NCBI GenBank assembly: GCA_044220635.1
Contig: JBGAQP010000003.1
Span: forward strand, 124,001 to 188,000
Length of the DNA stretch: 64,000 bases
Source: JBGAQP01 sp044220635
Lineage (GTDB): Bacteria; Pseudomonadota; Gammaproteobacteria; Burkholderiales; Usitatibacteraceae
Direction of reading: 5' to 3'
Within the stretch, counting starts at the first letter, position 1. Each line of letters opens with the position of its first letter. A program made the translations under genes and the position numbers. The notes beneath the pieces were generated by a model that saw only the letters and a list, made by a program, of their open reading frames with translations, ran no database searches and had not been told where the DNA came from. Shown here piece by piece: positions 25,639 to 33,392 of the stretch.

Positions 25639-26367
25639 CTAGGCGAGCGCCCGGTAGGCGAGCGGGATGAGGACCGCGCCGAGGACGCCGTGCAGCCCCA
25701 TGCCGAGGCTCGCGTAGGTGCCGGCCTCGGGATGCACGCTGAAGGCGCGCGAGGTGCCGATGCCGTGGGCGGCCACCCCGACCGCGAAGCCGCGCTGCCA
25801 CCAGGCCTTCGAGCCCACCGCGTCGAGGACGAAGCGCACGAGGATCGCCCCGAGGATGCCCGTGGTGACGGCGAAGACCGCGGTGAGGGTGGGCGAGACC
25901 TCGATGCGCTCGGCCACGCCCATCGCGATCGGCGCGGTGACCGACTTAGCCCAGAAGCCGCCGACGAGGGCGGCGTCGGCCCCGAGCAGCTTCGCGATCC
26001 CGACCGCGGAGAGGATCGAGGTGGCGCCGCCCGCGACGAGCGCGGCGAAGAGCGGGAGGATGCGCCCGCGAAGCGCCTCGAGCCCCTTGTAGATCGGCAC
26101 CGCGAGCGCCACCGTCGCCGTGCCCAGCAGGAAGTGCACGAATTGCGCGCCCTCGAAGTACTTCGCGTAGGGCATGTCGATCAGGGTGATCGCGCAAGCC
26201 ACGATCGCGATCGCGATGGCCACGGGATTGGCGAGCGGATGGCGGCCGGCGCGCTCGTAGGCCATCACCCCGGCCTGGTAGGCGGCGAGCGTGAGGACGA
26301 GCGCGAGCAGCGGGCTCCCCGAGAGGTAGACCCAGATCTCGTGGATGGCGGGAAGCTGCGGGCTCAT
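25639..26367 (-). CDS. lrgB: LrgB/CidB family membrane protein
   Basis: A 242-residue polytopic protein with the LrgB hallmarks PVAIAIAIVACAI, GTATVALAVPIYKG, GFWAKSVTAPIAMGVAERI, GILGAILVRFVLD and GVAAHGIGTSRAF. LrgA/LrgB pairs were first tied to control of autolysis; in Bacillus a homologous pair takes up or releases pyruvate. The ATG at 26367 overlaps the lrgA stop by 4 bases, so the two are made together. Flanking genes make and use pyruvate in prediction, which favours the transport role. Confidence 0.88.
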   Translation of the reverse strand: MSPQLPAIHEIWVYLSGSPLLALVLTLAAYQAGVMAYERAGRHPLANPVAIAIAIVACAITLIDMPYAKYFEGAQFVHFLLGTATVALAVPIYKGLEALRGRILPLFAALVAGGATSILSAVGIAKLLGADAALVGGFWAKSVTAPIAMGVAERIEVSPTLTAVFAVTTGILGAILVRFVLDAVGSKAWWQRGFAVGVAAHGIGTSRAFSVHPEAGTYASLGMGLHGVLGAVLIPLAYRALA

Positions 26368-26708
26368 CCGGCCTCGTCCTTCGCGAGAAGGCGCAGCACG
26401 AGGGCCGTGACCGCCATCGTCGCCGCCACGCTCGCGACGAGCGCGGCCGCGACCGCGAGGGCGTGCGAGCGGATGTGCGGCCAGAACATGACCACCCCCA
26501 CCGCCGCGGGGACGAAGAGCAGCCCCAGGTTCTGGCTGAAGGCGGTGGCGACGAGCTCGACGCTGGCCGGAACGCCGCCGCGGATCCTGAGCCACGCGAG
26601 CAGCAGCACGAGGCCGATGACGGGCCCGGGGATGAGCGGCAGGAAGAAGCGCGCGACGATCTCCCCCAGCCCCTGGAAGAGGAGGATCTGGACGAGGCCG
26701 GCGATCAT
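26364..26708 (-). CDS. lrgA: LrgA/CidA family membrane protein
   Basis: A 114-residue protein with four membrane helices. FLPLIPGPVIGLVLLLAWL and NLGLLFVPAAVGVVMFW match the LrgA/CidA family, small partners of LrgB. The gene begins 6 bases after an RraA-family gene and overlaps lrgB by 4 bases. Together with LrgB it likely forms a channel or carrier for a small organic acid. Confidence 0.87.
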   Translation of the reverse strand: MIAGLVQILLFQGLGEIVARFFLPLIPGPVIGLVLLLAWLRIRGGVPASVELVATAFSQNLGLLFVPAAVGVVMFWPHIRSHALAVAAALVASVAATMAVTALVLRLLAKDEAG

Positions 26709-26714
26709 CGCGGC

Positions 26715-27416
26715 TCAGCCCTTCTTCGAGGCCTCGTAGCGCGCCTTGCTCGCGGCGTCGGGCGGGTAGAGGCCGGGCAGGGACGCGCCCTTGTCCACCT
26801 CGGACATGATCCAGCCCTCGAGGCGCTCCTGCTCCGGCGCCGCGGCCGCCATCTCGTCGACGAGGGCCTTCGGGATGAGCACCGCGCCGTCCTCGTCCAC
26901 CACGACGACGTCGTCGGGGAACACCGCCACGCCGCCGCAGCCGATCGGCTCGCCCCAGTTCACGAAGGTGAGCCCGGCGACGGAAGGCGGCGCGGCCGCG
27001 CCCTGGCTCCAGACCGGAAGGCCCGTCGCGCGCACGCCCGCGACGTCGCGCAGCACCCCGTCGGTGACCAGGGCCGCCACGCCGCGCTTCTTCATGCGCG
27101 CGCACAGGATGTCGCCGAAGATGCCGGCGTCGGTGACGCCCATCGCGTCGGCCACCGCGATGCAGCCCTCGGGCATGGCCTCGATCGCCGCTCGCGTCGA
27201 GATCGGCTTCGCCCAGGACTCGGGCGTGGCGAGATCCTCGCGCGCCGGCACGAAGCGCAGCGTGAACGCGGGGCCGACGAGGCGCGGCTGGCCGGGACCC
27301 AGCGGGCGGGTGCCGCGCATCCAGACGTTCCGGAGCCCCTTCTTGAGCAGGAGCGTCGTGATCGTCGCGGTCGTGACCCGCGAGAGGGTGTCGATGATCT
27401 TCGCGTCGAGTGCCAT
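26715..27416 (-). CDS. RraA / CHA-aldolase family protein (copy 1)
   Basis: A 233-residue member of the fold shared by RNase E regulator RraA and 4-carboxy-4-hydroxy-2-oxoadipate (CHA) aldolase. It keeps the active-site string GDILCARMKKRGVAALVTD followed by GVLRD, whose Arg-Asp pair binds pyruvate enolate and metal in the aldolases, and late VVVVDEDGAVLIP. It carries a C-terminal extension (about 40 residues) absent from RraA. The neighbouring 4-oxalomesaconate hydratase makes CHA, so an aldolase releasing pyruvate and oxaloacetate fits better than RNA regulation. The start shares one base with the stop of the preceding lyase gene. Confidence 0.8.
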   Translation of the reverse strand: MALDAKIIDTLSRVTTATITTLLLKKGLRNVWMRGTRPLGPGQPRLVGPAFTLRFVPAREDLATPESWAKPISTRAAIEAMPEGCIAVADAMGVTDAGIFGDILCARMKKRGVAALVTDGVLRDVAGVRATGLPVWSQGAAAPPSVAGLTFVNWGEPIGCGGVAVFPDDVVVVDEDGAVLIPKALVDEMAAAAPEQERLEGWIMSEVDKGASLPGLYPPDAASKARYEASKKG

Positions 27417-28360
27417 CAGCCGAGCTCCCGGAGTCGTCTTTCCTGGCGTGCAATGAGCCGGTCGATGTCGGCGATGTCCGCGGCCGAGAGCTTCGGGCCG
27501 GGCTTGCGGATCGCCATCGAGGCGATGGCGCCGCGCCGGAGCAGCAGGTACTTGCGCACCGCGAGCCCGAGGGCGGACTGCTGCTCGTAGCGCGCGAGCG
27601 GAAGGTACGCGTCGAACAGGTCGTGCGCGCGCTCGGCATCGCCCGCCGCATGCGCGTTCACCACCCCGGCCATCATCTCCGGGTAGCCGAAGCCGGTCAT
27701 CGCGCCGTCGGCCCCGCGCGCGAGCTCCTCGGGCAGGAAGAGACCGCCGCCGTTGCCCGCGAGGATCGAGACGCGCCGCATCTCGCCGCGCCCGCTCGCC
27801 GCCCGGATCGCCGAGAGCTTGGCGAGCCCCGGCCCGGGCCAGTCCTCGTGCTTGAGCATCACCGCCGTCGGGATCGACCGGAAGATCCGCGTGAGCACGG
27901 GCACGGGGAGCTGCACGCCGTTGTAGGCGAGCGGGTGGTCCTGCACGCAGAAGGGGACCGCGGGGCCGAGGGTCTCGGCGGCGAGCTCGTAGTGGGCGAG
28001 CGCCTGGTCGTCGGTCCTCACGGCGGCGCCGGGCCCCACCATCACGCCCGAGGCGCCGAGGTCCATGACGCCCTTCGCGAGCTCTCCCATCGCCGCGAAG
28101 CCCGGCGAGGAGACGCCCACGATCACGGGGACGCGGCCCGCCACGCGCGCGAGCACGCGCTTCACGTAGGCGCGGGACTCGTCGGCGGTGAGCTTGGGCG
28201 CCTCGCCCATGACGCCCAGCACCGTGAGGCCCGTCGCACCCTTCTCGAGGTAGAAGTCCGTGACGCGGTCGGTGCTCTCGAGGTCGAGGGCGCCGTCGTC
28301 GCGAAACGGCGTGACGGTGATGAGGTAGACGCCCCGGGCGGTCTCGTCGAGTCGGTTCAT
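27416..28360 (-). CDS. DapA-family (dihydrodipicolinate synthase-like) aldolase/lyase
   Basis: A 314-residue TIM-barrel lyase. It has LITVTPFRDDGALD, GLTVLGVMGEAPKLT (the pyruvate-carboxylate loop), VIVGVSSPG and the Schiff-base lysine in AVMLKHED. The tyrosine that DapA provides in its YN-P motif is replaced here (PFCVQDHPLAYNG), so it is probably not lysine biosynthesis. Relatives handle pyruvate-derived sugar acids or aromatic-degradation intermediates. The ATG at 28360 is preferred over an upstream start because family proteins begin close to it. A gap of 84 bases separates it from the next RraA gene upstream. Confidence 0.8.
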   Translation of the reverse strand: MNRLDETARGVYLITVTPFRDDGALDLESTDRVTDFYLEKGATGLTVLGVMGEAPKLTADESRAYVKRVLARVAGRVPVIVGVSSPGFAAMGELAKGVMDLGASGVMVGPGAAVRTDDQALAHYELAAETLGPAVPFCVQDHPLAYNGVQLPVPVLTRIFRSIPTAVMLKHEDWPGPGLAKLSAIRAASGRGEMRRVSILAGNGGGLFLPEELARGADGAMTGFGYPEMMAGVVNAHAAGDAERAHDLFDAYLPLARYEQQSALGLAVRKYLLLRRGAIASMAIRKPGPKLSAADIADIDRLIARQERRLRELG

Positions 28361-28444
28361 GGGATGGCGGGCGGGTTCGGAAGCGCGCTCCAACCTGCGC
28401 ATTCTATCCGGCCCGCCGCCATCGCCGCCGGGCCCGCGGGCCCG

Positions 28445-29113
28445 TCAACCCGGGTCGCAGCCGCGGGCCCTGAGCGCCTCGTCCACCCAGCGCCGGTCCC
28501 AGGTGCCGGCCTCGATGGCCGTCATCGAGGCCTGCTCCTTGCGGTGCTGGGCTTCCGCGGCGGCGATGACCTTCTCCGCATCCTCCGGCGCGATCGCCAC
28601 GACGCCGTCGGGATCGCCCGCGACGAGGTCGCCGGGCCGCACCACCATGCCGCCCACGCTCACCGGCACGTTGATCTCGCCCGGGCCGTCCTTGTAGGGG
28701 CCGCGATGGGTGACGCCGGCTGCGTACACCGGGAAATCGCCCTCCGCGAGGGCTTCGGAGTCGCGGATGGCGCCATCGATGACGAAGCCCGCCACGCCGC
28801 GCTTCCTCGCCCATCCGGCCATCAGCTCGCCGATGATCGCGTTCTCGAGCGCGCCGCCCGCGTCGACCACGATGACGTCGCCGGGCGCGGCCATGTCGAT
28901 CGCCTTGTGCACCATCAGGTTGTCGCCCGGGCGCGTCCTCACCGTGAACGCCGTGCCCACCATCCGGCCCGAGCAATGCATCGGCTCCAGGTTCGTGCCC
29001 TGCGAGCGCTGCAGGTTGTCGCTGATGTTCGAGACCGGCAGCGCGCGCAGCCGCTCGAGCAGCTTCGGGTCCGCGCGCTTCGGGCCGGGGAAGATCCTGA
29101 AACCGATGGCCAT
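28445..29113 (-). CDS. RraA / CHA-aldolase family protein (copy 2)
   Basis: A 222-residue protein of the same fold as copies 1 and 3. VVDAGGALENAIIGELMAG and KRGVAGFVIDGAIRD carry the conserved metal/pyruvate site, and VRPGDLVAGDPDGVVAI follows. The N-terminus VSNISDNLQRSQGTNLEPMH is unlike copy 3, and the three copies are clearly diverged rather than recent duplicates. The 10-base spacing to copy 3 shows one transcript. A distinct 4-hydroxy-2-oxo acid as substrate is likely. Confidence 0.8.
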   Translation of the reverse strand: MAIGFRIFPGPKRADPKLLERLRALPVSNISDNLQRSQGTNLEPMHCSGRMVGTAFTVRTRPGDNLMVHKAIDMAAPGDVIVVDAGGALENAIIGELMAGWARKRGVAGFVIDGAIRDSEALAEGDFPVYAAGVTHRGPYKDGPGEINVPVSVGGMVVRPGDLVAGDPDGVVAIAPEDAEKVIAAAEAQHRKEQASMTAIEAGTWDRRWVDEALRARGCDPG

Positions 29114-29123
29114 GCCGTGTCTC

Positions 29124-29786
29124 CTATCGCTTCAACAGGTGTTCGTAGTCCGCGCCCATGACCTGGGTGACGGGGTCGCCGGCGAGGATCGCCTTCGCCA
29201 TCAGGGCCTCGCGTGCCGCGATGCGCTCGGCGGCCTCGAGGACGCGGTCGAGATCCGCCGCGCGCACGAAGACCACGGCGCTGCCGTCGGCCACGACGAA
29301 GTCGCCCGGCGAGACCGTGACCTCGCCGACCTGCACGGGCACGTTCGTCCCGAGCTCGACGATCCGCCCGCGCGCCGTGCGCGCGGTGCAGGAGCGCGCG
29401 AAGACCGGGAAGTCGTGCGCCCTCGCCTCGTCGACGTCGCGCACCGGCCCGTCGGCGACCACGCCCGCGATTCCGCGCGCCTTCGCCGCGAGCGAGAGGA
29501 GACCGCCCCAGCAGCCGGCATCCACGCCGCTGCGCTGCTCGACGACGACGACATCCCCGGTCGAAGCCGACTCGATCGCCGTGGTGCCCAGGTGGCGGAC
29601 CGGTCCCGCGGCGGCCGGGCCCGTGCCGAGCCTGAGCGTCACGACGCGCCCCGCGATGCGGCGCGCGACGGAAAGCGGCGCGAGCCCCGTCACCACGCCG
29701 GCGAGGCCGAGCCGGTCCATCGCGTCGGACACCGCGCAGGCGTCGAGGCGCGACAGGCGCCCGGCGCCCGGATCGGGGGTGTCCAC
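29124..29786 (-). CDS. RraA / CHA-aldolase family protein (copy 3)
   Basis: A 220-residue protein starting at GTG 29786 (MDTPDPGAGRLSRLDA). ACAVSDAMDRLGLAG, GDVVVVEQRSGVDAGCWGG, AKARGIAGVVADG and GPVRDVDEARAHDFPVF give the usual CHA-aldolase/RraA pattern, with VSPGDFVVADGSAVVFV near the end. It differs from copies 1 and 2 in most surface positions. It follows the Bug receptor by 20 bases. Start choice is tentative, since no ATG precedes the conserved N-terminal block. Confidence 0.77.
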   Translation of the reverse strand: MDTPDPGAGRLSRLDACAVSDAMDRLGLAGVVTGLAPLSVARRIAGRVVTLRLGTGPAAAGPVRHLGTTAIESASTGDVVVVEQRSGVDAGCWGGLLSLAAKARGIAGVVADGPVRDVDEARAHDFPVFARSCTARTARGRIVELGTNVPVQVGEVTVSPGDFVVADGSAVVFVRAADLDRVLEAAERIAAREALMAKAILAGDPVTQVMGADYEHLLKR

Positions 29787-29806
29787 GGCGGGCCCTCGCG
29801 CCGTCC

Positions 29807-30796
29807 TCAGTTCGCCTTGATGTTCGCCTCGCGGATGAGCCTGCCGTAGCGCTCGTGCTCGGAGCGCACGAGCGCGGCGAGCGCCTCCGGCGTGGAGGGG
29901 GAGACCTCCGCGCCGAGGTTCGCCAGCCGCTCCTTCACCTCGGGGTCGGCCAGCGCCTTGTGGATCTCGGCGTTGAGCCTCGCGACGATCGCGGGCGGCG
30001 TGCCCTTCGGCGCGATGAAGGCGTGCCAGACATTGGCCTCGAACCCCGGGAAGCCGGACTCGGCGATCGTGGGCACGTCCGGCATCGTCGAGACGCGCTG
30101 GGCGCTCAGGGCCGCCAGCACCTTGAGCTTGCCGTCCTTCCAGAGCGGCTGCACCTCGACCGCGTTCACGGCCACCAGGGGAAGCTGGCCGCCGAGCACG
30201 TCGGTGATCGCGGGCTTTCCGCCCTTGTACGGGATGTGCGCGAGCGCGATGCCGGCGCCGCGCGCGAAGAGCTCCACCGCCAGGTGCGGCGTGGAGCCGC
30301 TGCCGGGCGAGCCGTAGTTGAGGCTCCCCGGCTTCGCCCTGGAGATCTCGATCAGCTTCGCGACCGAGCTGACTTCCGAACCCGGGTTCGCCGCGATCAC
30401 CACCGGCAGGCGCGCGACGAGCGAGATGGGCACGACGTCCGTGTTGGGGTCGAAGGGCTGCTGCGTGTAGAGGAGCGGGTTCGCCGTGAGGCCGTTGGCC
30501 ACCAGCATCACCGTATGGCCGTCCGGCGGGCTGTCGATCAGCTGCCGGATGGCGATGTTGCTCGCCGCGCCCGGCTTGTTCTCGACGATGACCGTCTGCC
30601 CGAGGCCCGCCGCCATCTTCTGGCCCACCGTGCGCGCGACGATGTCCATCGCGCCGCCCGGGGCGAAGCCCACGAGGATCCTGATGGTCTTCGAGGGATA
30701 GGCCTGGGCCGTCGCGGCGGGCGCGGCGCCGAAGGCCAGGATCGCGGCCACGAGCGCGGCCGCGGCGGGGATGGTCGTTCGGATGCGGGAAACCAT
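29807..30796 (-). CDS. Bug-family tripartite-tricarboxylate receptor (first)
   Basis: A 329-residue periplasmic binding protein. A signal peptide (residues 1-31, ending ATAQA) precedes YPSKTIRILVGFAPGGAMDIVAR, the Bug ligand-loop pattern, then VIVENKPGAASNIA, YGSPGSGSTPHL and a typical C-terminal VKERLANLGAEV. Bug proteins bind carboxylic acids for TTT transporters, but no membrane subunits are nearby, as is common in betaproteobacteria. Its position between LigJ and three aldolases suggests it delivers an aromatic or tricarboxylic acid for this pathway. Confidence 0.92.
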   Translation of the reverse strand: MVSRIRTTIPAAAALVAAILAFGAAPAATAQAYPSKTIRILVGFAPGGAMDIVARTVGQKMAAGLGQTVIVENKPGAASNIAIRQLIDSPPDGHTVMLVANGLTANPLLYTQQPFDPNTDVVPISLVARLPVVIAANPGSEVSSVAKLIEISRAKPGSLNYGSPGSGSTPHLAVELFARGAGIALAHIPYKGGKPAITDVLGGQLPLVAVNAVEVQPLWKDGKLKVLAALSAQRVSTMPDVPTIAESGFPGFEANVWHAFIAPKGTPPAIVARLNAEIHKALADPEVKERLANLGAEVSPSTPEALAALVRSEHERYGRLIREANIKAN

Positions 30797-30827
30797 GTCT
30801 CACTCCTCCTCGGGGTCTGTGGGTTGC

Positions 30828-31841
30828 TCAGGCGGGCAGCTTCAGGCGGCCGTAGACCCGCCTCGCGTTGCCTTCGAAGATCTTGTGCCGGTCCCCGGCG
30901 GTGAGGCCGGGCGCGGAGTCGATGTAGCGCTTCGTGTCGTCGAAGTGGAAGCCGGTCTGCGGGTCGACGCCGCGGACGGCCCCGACCATCTCGGAGGCGA
31001 AGAGGATGTTGTCGACGGGGATGACCTCGAGCAGCAGGTCGATGCCCGGCTGGTGGTAGACGCAGGTGTCGAAGAACACGTTGTTCAGGAGATGCTCGCC
31101 GAGCGGCGCGAGCTTCATGTCCTGCGCGATGCCGCGGTAGCGCCCCCAGTGGTAGGGAACGGCCCCGCCGCCGTGGGGAATGACGAACTTGAGCGTCGGG
31201 AAGTCCTTGAACAGGTCCGAAGCCAGGAACTGCATGAAAGCCGTCGTGTCCCCGTTGATGTAGTGCGCGCCGGTCGCGTGGAAGCAGGGGTTGCAGCTCG
31301 CGCTCACGTGCACCATGGCGGGGACGTCGAGCTCCACCATCTTCTCGTAGAGGGGATACCACCAGCGATCGGTGAGCGGCGGGTCCCTCCAGTGGCCGCC
31401 GGAGGGGTCCGGGTTCAGGTTGCAGCCGACGAACCCCAGCTGCGCCACGCAGCGCTCCAGCTCCGGGATGCAGTTCGCCGGCGGCACGCCGGGCGACTGC
31501 GGCAGCTGGCATACCGGGGCGAAGTTGCGCGGGTAGAGCCCGCAGATGCGGTGGATGAGGTCGTTGCACACGCGCGACCACTCCTCGCTCGTTTGCGCCG
31601 TGCCGACGTGATGGGCCATGGCCATCGCCCGCGGCGAGAAGAGGGTCAGGTCCGTCCCGCGCTCGCGCTGCAGGCGCAGCTGCGCCCCCTCGAGGCTCTC
31701 GCGAAGCTCATCGTCGCCGATCGCGAGGTCGGAGCGCTCCGGAGGCGCGAGCCTCCCGTCGAGCGCCTCGACCTGCCGGTCGCGCCAGCCCTGCAGCGCT
31801 TTCGGCGCGGTCGTGTAGTGGCCGTGGCAGTCGATGATCAT
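30828..31841 (-). CDS. ligJ: 4-oxalomesaconate hydratase (LigJ/GalB-type amidohydrolase)
   Basis: A 337-residue amidohydrolase-superfamily enzyme. The metal ligands appear as MIIDCHGHY (H6, H8), AMVHVSASCNP, FVIPHGGGAVPYHWGR and ILFASEMVGAVRG. The segments GFVGCNLNPDPSGGHW and DTCVYHQPGIDLL closely match the LigJ hydratase of protocatechuate 4,5-cleavage, which converts 4-oxalomesaconate to CHA. Decarboxylases of the ACMSD group share the fold, but these strings favour LigJ. It is the promoter-proximal gene of the catabolic run and is divergent from a LysR regulator. Confidence 0.87.
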   Translation of the reverse strand: MIIDCHGHYTTAPKALQGWRDRQVEALDGRLAPPERSDLAIGDDELRESLEGAQLRLQRERGTDLTLFSPRAMAMAHHVGTAQTSEEWSRVCNDLIHRICGLYPRNFAPVCQLPQSPGVPPANCIPELERCVAQLGFVGCNLNPDPSGGHWRDPPLTDRWWYPLYEKMVELDVPAMVHVSASCNPCFHATGAHYINGDTTAFMQFLASDLFKDFPTLKFVIPHGGGAVPYHWGRYRGIAQDMKLAPLGEHLLNNVFFDTCVYHQPGIDLLLEVIPVDNILFASEMVGAVRGVDPQTGFHFDDTKRYIDSAPGLTAGDRHKIFEGNARRVYGRLKLPA

Positions 31842-31970
31842 CGGAGGGCGGGTCGCCGGCCCGCGCGCGCCGGAGGCGACCCGGGCGCAGGCCCGGGGCG
31901 ATCATTGCACCGCGAAAGGGTCGAGTCCAATATATCTTTCCGCCTCCAGTCATTCGAATTCCCTATAAGC

Positions 31971-32930
31971 ATGGACATCCGCCAGCTGCGCTACTACGTC
32001 GCCGTCGCCGAGGACCTCAACTTCAGCCGGGCCGCGCGCCGCCTGAACATGAGCCAGCCGCCGCTCAGCCAGCAGATCAAGGCGGTCGAGGACGAGCTCG
32101 GGACGATCCTGCTCGAGAGGAACCGGCGCAGCGTCCGGCTCACGGAGCCGGGGCGGCTCTTCCTCATCCAGGCGCGCTCCATCCTCGCGCAGCTCGACGA
32201 CGCGGGCGACGAGGTCCGGCGCGCGGCGCGGGGCGAGGCCGGCGAGATCCGAATCGCGTTCACCGGCTCCGTTCCCATGTTCGAGCCGTTCCCGCGGTTC
32301 ATCCAGGCGTTCCGGGAGCGCTTTCCCGGCGTGCGCGTGGAGATGGGCCACCTGTCCTCGGGCGCGCAGCTCCAGGCGATCGCCGACCGCCGCATCGACG
32401 CGGGGTTCCTGCGCCCGTCCCACCAGTTCGCGCCCGGCCCGGACATCGTGGCGCGCAGCATCTGGGAGGACGAGCTGATGGCGGTGCTGCCGTCCACGCA
32501 CCGGCTCGCCCGCCGGCGCGGCGGCGTGAGGATGGCCGAACTCGCCGACGAGTCGTTCATCCTGTTCCCGCGCGGGATCGGCTGCGGCCTCTACGACCAC
32601 GTGATGGGCCTGTGCAGCCAGGCCGGCTTCGCCCCGCGCGTGGCGCAGGAGGCGCGCGAGGGCGTGACGATCCTCGCGTTGATCGCGGCGGGCACCGGGA
32701 TCTCGATCCTCCCGGAGACGTACCGGAATGCGAGCGTGCCCGGCGTCGTCCACCGGACGATCGCCGGGACCGCCTCGCGCAGCCGATTGCTCCTCGCGTG
32801 GCGCGCCGGCGGCGAGACGCCCCTGCTCGGGCGCTTCCTCGCGCTGGCCCGGAGCTGGCCGGGGTTCGCCTCGCCCGGGCGCCGGGCTACGCCGCCTTCT
32901 GGACGGCGATCGCGCCGCGCTTCGCCTTGA
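31971..32930 (+). CDS. LysR-type transcriptional regulator of the catabolic cluster
   Basis: A 319-residue LysR protein. The N-terminal helix-turn-helix is MDIRQLRYYVAVAEDLNFSR through LNMSQPPLSQQI, and the effector domain has the usual IRIAFTGSV, FLRPS and ALIAAGTGISILP. The opening and PLSQQI are close to the CatM/BenM-BlcR type used for aromatic catabolism. It is divergent from ligJ with 129 bases between, the standard arrangement for controlling its neighbour. The intergenic DNA holds an AT-rich patch (31929-31970) with CATTCGAATTCCC and CCTATAAGC where an operator is expected. Its 3' end overlaps panD by 44 bases, tail to tail. Confidence 0.88.
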   Translation: MDIRQLRYYVAVAEDLNFSRAARRLNMSQPPLSQQIKAVEDELGTILLERNRRSVRLTEPGRLFLIQARSILAQLDDAGDEVRRAARGEAGEIRIAFTGSVPMFEPFPRFIQAFRERFPGVRVEMGHLSSGAQLQAIADRRIDAGFLRPSHQFAPGPDIVARSIWEDELMAVLPSTHRLARRRGGVRMAELADESFILFPRGIGCGLYDHVMGLCSQAGFAPRVAQEAREGVTILALIAAGTGISILPETYRNASVPGVVHRTIAGTASRSRLLLAWRAGGETPLLGRFLALARSWPGFASPGRRATPPSGRRSRRASP

Positions 32931-33270
32931 CGCGGTTCCTCTCGTCCACGTAGACGAGCTCGGGGCGGTAATGGGCGAGCTCGGCCTCGCTGTAGGCCGC
33001 GTAGGCCGCGATGATGAGCAGGTCGCCGGGGCCCGCCTTGTGCGCGGCCGCGCCGTTCACGGAGATGATCCCCGAGCCGCGCTCGGCCGAGATCGCGTAG
33101 GTGGTGAAGCGCTCGCCGTTGGCGATGTTGTAGACGTCGATCTGCTGGTACTCGCGGATGTCGCCGGCCTCGAGCAGGTCCTGGTCGATCGCGCACGAGC
33201 CCTCGTAGTGCAGCTCCGAGTGGGTGCAGGTGACGCGGTGCAGCTTGGACTTGAGCATGGTGCGTTGCAT
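32887..33270 (-). CDS. panD: Aspartate 1-decarboxylase PanD
   Basis: A 127-residue pro-enzyme that makes beta-alanine for pantothenate. It opens MQRTMLKSKLHRVTCTHSEL and has the self-cleavage site HYEGSCAID between G24 and S25, where Ser25 becomes the pyruvoyl group. The C-terminal VYVDERNRVK is normal. The ATG at 33270 gives the family's usual N-terminus. It lies downstream of panC and panB on the same strand, so all three dedicated enzymes are clustered. Confidence 0.97.
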   Translation of the reverse strand: MQRTMLKSKLHRVTCTHSELHYEGSCAIDQDLLEAGDIREYQQIDVYNIANGERFTTYAISAERGSGIISVNGAAAHKAGPGDLLIIAAYAAYSEAELAHYRPELVYVDERNRVKAKRGAIAVQKAA

Positions 33271-33392
33271 GTTCGAGCCTCCGGTGGAACGAACGGCGAT
33301 TCTGCGCCGGAACTTTAGAGCCCTGCCTCTATTGCCTGCCGGTGTCGACCGGCCGCTGGCGGTCCGGTCGAACCCCGTTCCCGATCCGCGCG

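Noticed and set aside
32887..32930. A misassembled end of the LysR gene because it overlaps panD.
   Set aside because: Both frames are intact and a tail-to-tail overlap of 44 bases is tolerable; the last LysR residues are simply an unconserved tail.
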